From: Rhyacichthys aspro
Taxonomy: Eukaryota; Chordata; Actinopteri; Gobiiformes; Rhyacichthyidae
Assembly: GCA_036850595.1 (NCBI GenBank)
Contig: CM072155.1
Location: 5,813,953-5,877,952, forward strand
DNA: 64,000 nt
Direction of reading: 5' to 3'
Shown: in pieces, positions 56,736-64,000 of the stretch
Position numbering within the stretch: the first letter of the stretch is position 1
Layout of the letters: the number at the start of each line of letters is the position of its first letter
Notes under the pieces: generated by a model
What the model saw: the letters and a program-made list of their open reading frames with translations, nothing else
Database searches by the model: none
Told to the model about the DNA's origin: nothing
Made by a program: the position numbers and the translations under genes

Positions 56736-59700
56736 ATGGCAGTCCGTGTGCGCGGTAAACCGACACCTGTCTGCCACATTAAACTGCTCGTGTCCCGCCT
56801 CTCCAGTCTCTTTAACCCGGACATGAAAAACAAACGGGACGTGCAGGTGGAGGAATCCTCGCCCAAAGTGCTGGACATGAGCTTCGAGGTGACTCTCCAG
56901 CAGCTCAACGACCTGTTAACGGACGACGGCGGCTTCTACAGCTGGCCCACCAAACACTGCCATGAGGTCTACCCCAGGATTTACGTGGGCAACGCGTGAG
57001 TCTGCATCAAATTCGGCTTAATTTCACACCTTCACTTTAATTAGCGGTATTTTTTAAACCTAACTCCGTGTATACTTTCCAATAAAATGTCTTAAAATGA
57101 GTCAAACCGTGTTATTATAAAGACAAAATGGCCACTTAAAGAAAATGACCGCCAAAACAATCACGTCCAACGCTGTGTTGTTATCCAGCGATCTCACGTG
57201 CGCCGTAGAACAATCTAGAAAAGTCATTATTATTTATTCTTTTGTGTCTACGGGAGGCCATGACACTTATTATGGGCTAACTAATACTTATTTGATGCCA
57301 GTGAAATAGAAATTAATTAAAGTCTACGTTCAATTACAAAATTTAAACGCATTTATTTCCTTTTCATTACTATCTTGTGATAGCACAGGCCTATATTTGG
57401 CTGAGGTGTGTTAATTTTTAAAGAGACCAAGATGGAGGATGAAAATAGTCCATAAGCTACATTTGAGCGGTGCTGTTGATGAAAAAAGAACTTTATTCTA
57501 TAGAGTAGGGAAGACTAGGGCATGATGTAGCCTATGTGTTTATCTGCCATAGATCAACTATGACCTTTGCCCTGTAGCCTAACCCTACTACTAACACTAC
57601 TAGCATCTCAACATCTCAAAGTTGTCTTAAAAGCAGTCAGTTGGATTTAAATGTAAAAAGAAACTAGCTTTGGTCTAACCTAGGGTGACCATATTCTCAA
57701 ACTTTAATTTTACCGCAAATCCAACGACAGTACATTAACAAAGTAAAAATAATGTCTTCAGAAATCAACACACCCCAAGGAAATAATAAAAAAAAACATG
57801 ACCTGGTTGCATTGATTAGCGTTGAAATTTTTAAAAATGTTTCACTTCAAAAAAACTTTTCTTACAGTTGTGTTGCTCCTGGAACTGGTTGTAAATCCTT
57901 GGCCTCGCGCTTAAAACATAAATGGACCAATCATTATGAAGTTACAGACCTGAGAATCATTGTTGATCTTTTTCAACTGGTTAATATCGCCATGGTAACT
58001 CTGTGATTGACACACAGACAGTCTACAGACAAATGAGTTTCATGCACAATGGACTGCTTCTGGTGGACTGCCTAAAAAATCGGTGCATTCAGGGCAGGAG
58101 GAGGGCAAAACCAGGACATTTGAGTGTTTTTGTAGATATCCACCGCAACATGGGATGGGGGTTTAAAATTGGGACTGCCCCGGTTAAATTGGGACGTATG
58201 GTCACCCTAGTCTAACCTCTACAGATATGAATGATGACATGAATCAGGTAAAACTGAAGTGTGTCACAATGTTACAAACTAATAATGTTGTAAAGCCGTG
58301 CATCTATCTAACCTTTTAAAAAAAATACAGACGGACATACAGCAGGTGTAATTCAAGTTTCAGTTTTGAATTGCCATCTTGTTATAATAAACTTTAGTTG
58401 GCCTACTAATTAGTTTTTAATATTGAGATAGCATAGCTGGATGAACTGCTCTCTTAACATTTAAACCATTTTTTCATTCTTTTTTTGTCAACTCCTGTTA
58501 GTTTCAGATGGTTTTCTGGCACACTGTTACAACATAGAGACAAAACCTCGCAAAAAATCTATTTTCTAGTTTGTTCACCAGTCACCAAAAAATGTAGGTT
58601 TTTAGAACCAACATCTCCATTTCCATATCTGTTAATGGAGACAAATGCACCCTCTGCTCAAAACTATTCTTGGTTTGAAGCTGTCCTGGTTTTACAGTGC
58701 AGTCTAGAAGTGTGCGCACATGGACTATTTTTAGCTGTGCTTCCAAAAGCTGGGACGTGCCAAATGGTGCAGCAGCCCCAGAATTCAGTAAAAACATCAT
58801 CTCTTTGACACAGCACCGACAGAACAAGGACAAGACACGACAAAAATGATGAAACTCTTGGGTTGCTTGGTGCACTGCAGGGAATCTCAAAAGGATTAGC
58901 TCCAAAAGATATTTTTAGACAGTCCAAAAATGTTGTGAAGAGAGTAGATAAAAGAATTTCTGGTGAAGTACGTGAGGAGAATTGATTTTTTTGATGTAAA
59001 TGTGGTTGGCTGGAAATAGGGAGCGTGGTTTCTAAATTTAGAACGCTGTGACACAGATTCAGGCGCAACAGCATCACTCCCACATTTTAACTCAGAGACT
59101 GCTCAAGATTTTGGACGATAGCACTTTTCTAATACGCCATTTTTGATTTAAGGCACCAGTTACATGCACGCTTTTTAATATTTTCCCTTTTTTGCTTATT
59201 GTGAGCTGCTGCAACAAGTGAATTTCAAAGCTGCAGGATTCAGAGTCTCATCTTGATGTTTTGACCATATTTGACTTTAGTTTCTTTGCTAAGCCTCGTA
59301 GGTTTTTTGTTCAATTTGGGATTTACTAGTTAAAGGGTTAGTGGAAGATTTTCATGAAAATTTAGACAAATCTTCACTCAACCATAATCCACTTCTATAG
59401 CCATCAAGAACAATGTAAGAGTAAACAAACTGCCTTCTGTCTGTATTTTACCAATTTAGTTCATTGTTGACATGGAGGGATGTTTTTAGCCTGCAGCTCT
59501 CAGCCAATCACAGCTCACAGAAGAACATGACATTCAGCAGAACAATAGAGAGCTTTTAAACACAAAGGTAAACCTATATTTGACTTTTAGGAACTGGTCA
59601 ATACTTAACCAATACGTCTTGGCTATTCCCCATTCCAGATAATTGTCCAAATGTAGATTGATAAAAGTGTTATTGGTGATGTGAGGAATAAAGTGAAGTT

Positions 59701-60923
59701 TGTTAATGCATTTTTATTGATTTTTTTTCAATGTGCAAATACATTTTAAGCCAGAAATTTTATTTTTGTGGCTAAATGTGACAGTCTAGGTGGCCATGTT
59801 GTCAATGGGAAACAGAATTTAGATGTGACTGTAAAAATCGAATGCAAGAAATTAAAAAAAAAATGCTATTAAAAAAAAATCTGAAAAAAATGCCATAACA
59901 TGCAATATGCTTGACTAGTCATACACAAACTTAAAAAAAATGAGGAAATCATTTTTAGTTTCTTGAAAAAAAATCATCACTTTTCAAAGCCAATATTAAT
60001 TAATTACAGCTTTAATATTGAAGAACAACTCATATTCATCTGAATTAAGTTCCATCTAAAAAATAAATAAATAAATAAACTATGTTTTAATAAAAGATTT
60101 TAAAAGTGCATTTTGACTTATGTTGGACACTGCACTCAAATGTCACACAAGACAGATTTTGACGAGTGGTTTGCTCTATGAAAGATATTTTCTCGATCTT
60201 TAGTCAAACCAAAACATCTTCATTTGTTTCACTTTTTTGTTTTTTTGTGTTTTTTCTGTTTCCCGATGCAGTTTTGTGGCGACTAACGTGCTGCGCCTGA
60301 AGCGTTTGGGCATCACTCACATTCTAAACGCAGCTGAGGGGAACTCCTTCATGCACGTCAACACTAATGCAGAGTTCTACACGGACAGCAGCATCATCTA
60401 TCACGGCATCCCGGCCAGCGACACGGACCACTTTGACATCAGTGTGTATTTCGAAGAAGCCGCAGACTTCATCGGGAAGGCACTGGCGTACAAAAATGGG
60501 AAAGGTGAGACGTCTGCTTAACGCTTTCTGTAAATGCTGTGAGCGGATGTGAGCGACATGACTGCTGTAGTTTGTGTAAGAGGGGCATAGGAAATGTAAG
60601 CTAATGCTGCTAGAGTCTCTCTGGCTTGTTTTGTACCTGAAGGCCATATAGAGATTTAAAATGGCACCTGAGGGGAAACTGTAGTTAAGTTAACATGCTT
60701 CTTGTTCTCTGTAGGTAAGGTGTACGTTCACTGTCGGGAGGGCTACAGCCGCTCCCCGACTTTAGTCATCGCCTTCCTGATGCTGCGCCAAAACATGGAC
60801 GTCCACACCGCCCTGGCCATGGTCCGACAAAAACGAGAGATCGGCCCCAACGACGGCTTCCTGCGGCAGCTCTGTCTCCTCAACCAAAGGCTGGCGGCTG
60901 AGGGGCAACTATGGAACAAATAA
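56736..60923 (+). CDS. dusp3: Dual specificity protein phosphatase 3 (VHR), complete
   Basis: DUSP3/VHR is a small dual-specificity phosphatase that removes phosphate from ERK, JNK and other substrates. Three exons, 56736-56995, 60272-60504 and 60715-60923, join in frame to 233 residues. The signature HCREGYSRS has the nucleophile Cys171 and Arg177. Asp137 in GIPASDTDHFD is the general acid equivalent to Asp92 of human VHR. EVYPRIYVGNA, LGITHILNAAEG, SFMHVNTNAEFY and REIGPNDGFLRQLC are near identical to VHR. The first in-frame Met gives about 47 residues before MSFEVTLQQLNDLL, where mammalian VHR (185 residues) starts. Two later Mets, at 56823 and 56877, could be used instead; the third matches the family start. 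Next to the last intron, KGK before VYVHC adds two residues relative to human. Confidence 0.96.
57681..58209. mobile_element. Complete nonautonomous hAT-type element (MITE) in dusp3 intron 1
   Basis: The 529-bp element has terminal inverted repeats TAGGGTGACCATA and TATGGTCACCCTA. It is flanked by an exact 8-bp direct repeat GTCTAACC at 57673-57680 and 58210-58217. An 8-bp target duplication with TA-G termini is characteristic of hAT transposons. An 84-codon frame inside shows no transposase motif, so the element is nonautonomous. The intact duplication suggests a fairly recent insertion. Confidence 0.85.
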
Positions 60924-61349
60924 AGAGAACTGGGGCGGAGTAGACGACCAGAGAAGCACTTTCTTTCACTTGTTCTACAGCTTTAAGTAGATCTATGAGT
61001 GAATGTCCTGCACAGAGGCAGGTAGATGTCTTCAGGATGACCACACTGAATGAAGAGTGTTCAGTCAAAGTCTACAGCGACAGGTGGAATGTGTAAATCC
61101 AGTGTTTTAAATACAGTCACTTTCTATGTTTACAGAAAGTTTAGTCTATGGTGCAATATATTGTCATCTTGAATAGTTCATGTGTACACTATTTATAACA
61201 TTTAAGGTATATGTGTTTCTTCTTCTAAACAAAAAATGTTGGGAAAGGAATCTAGCTCAAAAATGTAAATGAGGGCTTAAGGCCACTGTAAAATACATAC
61301 ATGAGAAAAAGGGAGAACTTGGAGTGAAAGGCAGATTTCAGAAATTGAA

Positions 61350-61625
61350 GGGAAAAAGTCAGAATTCTGAGATTAATATATTAATATGAATAAATAATAT
61401 TATTAATTCTGGGGGTAAAAAAGTCAGAAGTTTAAAATTATAGCCAGAATTCTGGAATAAATAATGATTCTCAGATTAAATAACTCTGAAATTAGTCTCA
61501 GAATTGTAGAAAAAGTCAGAATTCTGAAAAGAAAGACAATTCTAAAGTTAATATCAGAAAGTCTAAATTATGAAATTTGGTTTCAGAACTTTCCAGAAAG
61601 TCAGAATTCTTAGAAAAAAGAACAT
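61350..61625. repeat. Degenerate GTCAGAATTCTGA-type repeat in dusp3 3' UTR
   Basis: Repeated words such as GTCAGAATTCTGAGATTAAT, AGAATTCTGGAATAAATAAT and GTCAGAATTCTGAAAAG, each partly self-complementary, alternate with A-rich spacers. This resembles a dispersed simple-repeat family of fish genomes. It lies within the probable 3' UTR. Confidence 0.6.
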
Positions 61626-62953
61626 ATCTCACAAGTCTTTAACCACAGAAGACCTTTTTCCAGTGTGCCCAGTCCTCTTCAGTACATATATGTCATGTAT
61701 ATTTAGCTATTTGCCATTTTACTCTGAGTACTTTTGAGTAATGTAGTGTGGTCCTCAAAAATCTCTTTCATCTTGCTTAGGTGTTGGTAAAACAGTGAAA
61801 ATGACTTTTTCGTATTTACAGTAAGTATAAAGTGCTTAGTGTTAAAAACTACATCATCCACTTATCAAAACTCTTGTGAACACTAGCGTAGTGCCATTGT
61901 GAAAACTGATGGTTTTTTATCCAAGCGTTGAGCCCTTGGTCTTGGCCACAGTCCTGCTAACACTGCCAAACTCTTGGAGTGCACTGTGACTGTATATTGT
62001 AATCAGGATACTAGAAAATATGATATATATTGTTCTATTCAGGTGTCTATGAGCTACAGTTAGCTTTAATGTCTGCCTCATTGGTGTTGCTCAGTCTTGT
62101 TTACACTCAGTGTAAAGATCGCCTATTGTGTGTTTTTACTTCTTAAAACTAGCTTTTGTAAGATGCTGCACAAAGTTCCAAAGCTGCAGCCTGGTGGAGC
62201 TCCTTACAGCTGTAATTCCCTCAGCTTTTGTGAGGTCACAAACTACTGAGCTATAATAATTAGATGACACTTGCTTTTTTATGGGCAATAGAACTTTAGC
62301 CACAAATCTGCAAAACAAGATGGTTTGGGCAAATGTTGATGATGTATGTGCTGTTACTGAGTGGGTAGAGAACATTAGCTTGTGGCTTCATTTGGTCGCC
62401 TTCCTTAAACGTTATCTGCCGATAAAGAAAAGAGCAGGTGTAACAAGGGTCAGAGGCATGATAACTTGTAAGTAGATCTAAACAAATACATGCTAGTTGA
62501 CCTTCAAATTGAAAATAAAAAAATACAATTTTCTAACATGGGAACAACAGGAACAAACTTGCTGCCAGAAATCAGGGCCATATTTCTACTGTCAATGTTA
62601 CAGCTGATTGTGTCTTAGAAGCGTGCGGGTATCTACTGTACTTTCCAGTGTACACATTTTGCACATGGTGTTTATATTTGTACCTTTCTATCGCTTGTGT
62701 AATTTTGTACAGTTGCATGCTTTGTTACATGTGAACCAAAGTGTTGTCTTTCTACTGTACATTGTGTGTACATCTTTCTATAGTCTTTCTATCTATCTAT
62801 GTGTGTGCATTACACCGTGGTTTAGTACTCACATGAGTATGATGTGTATTGTATCTCATCAGGCGCTCATAGTCTCAGATTATGACACAGCTTCAATGAA
62901 GTGCACTTTCTCGAATGACACAGTGATTGTCGCTGCTTTTTCATACATTGAGT

Positions 62954-62959
62954 AATAAA
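62954..62959 (+). terminator. dusp3: Likely dusp3 polyadenylation signal
   Basis: AATAAA about 2 kb after the stop codon. The stretch before it has no other gene, so a long 3' UTR is likely. Another AATAAA overlaps the stop codon (60917-60922) and is probably too early. Confidence 0.45.
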
Positions 62960-62999
62960 CTGACAAACTAAAGACTTTGAGTATGTCTTTTTAAATGTA

Positions 63000-64000
63000 T
63001 AGAAAAGCTTCCCTGGTATTTGTAGCTTAAACTTGGGCATGACAGAGGATTTTTAAATAAAGCCCCTTTGGTTGTGTCTATTATTGAGGTTTAGGAGAGT
63101 CATTTATTTATTTAGAGTAGTTTTTCTTTTCTTTTAGTGTTAATAATATATAATAATAAAATTTTAAGAAAAAAGTAATTAAAATATATATTTTTTTAAA
63201 TCCCTGCATATAGCATTATAATAGTTTGGTATAATGTTTATTTATATACAACTGGACATGACTAATGTTAATTAAATATATAGCAAAGAAAGAGCTGTAT
63301 AATGATTTCAGTGGATGATGATAAAGTCATATCAATATAAATCTATGGCTGTGTGTCATGTGACTCTAAAGCAGCATAGACACACAAAGACAAAGGAGAA
63401 CCCACAAAATACAAAATGAAATATTTGATTTAATGATAAATGTATTCATCATTAATGTTAATATTGATCAGCACTGGACAAACTTTCACCACTGGAGGGC
63501 ACTCTTTCCTTTCTCTTCTCAGTGTTGTCATGTAGTTGTAATTACCCGGGTTCTCCACTAGAGGCCAGCTGTGGATTGTTGTGATTTTGTGATTCACCTG
63601 GCTTTGGGGGGGTCAGATGCACCCCTCCAAACTGCTCTCTTGGCTCCCTCTGTCTCTGATCTTCATCAGGCCCGTCCTACCCGCCCTCTTCTGCCCCGTG
63701 CCTCTGTCTGTCGCTCTGTCCCGGGCTGACGCAGGGTTGATCCAAGGACATGTCTGCCAGGAGACTGGGCTAACTCCATTACATAAGGCCAGTCTGCATG
63801 AATGAACCTCCGGGGGTGGGGCGGCTGTGATCTCCAGTGAAGACAGTGTTTTCATCAACACAGTTAGTGAACAGCATGATTTGGAATTCTGTTTTTGGTT
63901 GTAAACCTTTTTACAGTTTGTAAAAAGCAGTGTATGTGTTTTAGCAACAAAAATTAAGCTAACCAAAATACAGTTTTCTTTTTTTGGCCTTTTTTGGCTT
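63000..64000. other. Region downstream of dusp3
   Basis: AT-rich to about 63480, then more GC-rich (63600-63830). Open frames on both strands cover 63613-63966 but none shows a recognised domain or clear splice signal. A neighbouring gene may begin beyond the window. Confidence 0.4.

Noticed and set aside
62608..62955. 115-codon plus-strand frame
   Set aside because: Lies in the probable dusp3 3' UTR just before the polyadenylation signal, with no conserved motif; hydrophobic low-complexity content arises from T-rich DNA.
63613..63966. Overlapping frames on both strands at the right edge, one with a signal-peptide-like start
   Set aside because: No homology recognised and no splice partner inside the window; the edge prevents further testing.

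Overview
The window is vertebrate nuclear DNA, and most likely from a ray-finned (teleost) fish. It has long AT-rich introns with GT-AG junctions, decayed LINE, SINE and hAT-type repeats of the kinds common in fish, and a 188-residue prolactin that lacks the N-terminal disulfide found in tetrapod prolactin. No bacterial, viral or CRISPR features were seen. All gene models were built by hand from splice sites and reading-frame continuity; no database search was possible.

Layout, left to right. (1) 1-10.3 kb, minus strand: the 5' part of a carnitine O-palmitoyltransferase 1 gene (cpt1, with CPT1C- and CPT1A-like features). Six coding exons give residues 1-295, and the gene runs off the left edge. 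It has a noncoding first exon near 10.17 kb and a possible alternative first exon near 9.42 kb next to a perfect NRF-1 palindrome. (2) 14.0-32.5 kb, minus strand: the complete brsk1 (SAD-B kinase) gene, 20 coding exons and 856 codons, with a CpG-rich 5' flank to about 33.5 kb. Its introns hold a degenerate minisatellite, a near-perfect 30-bp-arm hairpin and LINE remnants on the opposite strand. (3) 33.5-39.5 kb: no gene seen. (4) 39.5-46.0 kb, minus strand: a two-exon gene for a 57-residue twin-CX9C protein that resembles the copper chaperone COX17 but lacks its copper-binding cysteine pair. (5) 46-50.5 kb: intergenic with repeats. (6) 50.9-55.2 kb, plus strand: the complete five-exon prolactin gene (prl), with TATA box, CRE, POU octamer and Pit-1-like sites. 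(7) 56.7-63 kb, plus strand: the complete three-exon dusp3 (VHR phosphatase), with an N-terminal extension relative to mammalian VHR and a hAT-type MITE in intron 1.

The genes do not form one pathway. CPT1 and the COX17-like protein both belong to mitochondria-related families (fatty-acid entry at the outer membrane; intermembrane-space CHCH fold). BRSK1 is a neuronal LKB1-activated kinase, prolactin is a pituitary hormone and DUSP3 is a dual-specificity phosphatase. The most interesting item is the COX17-like gene without copper ligands.
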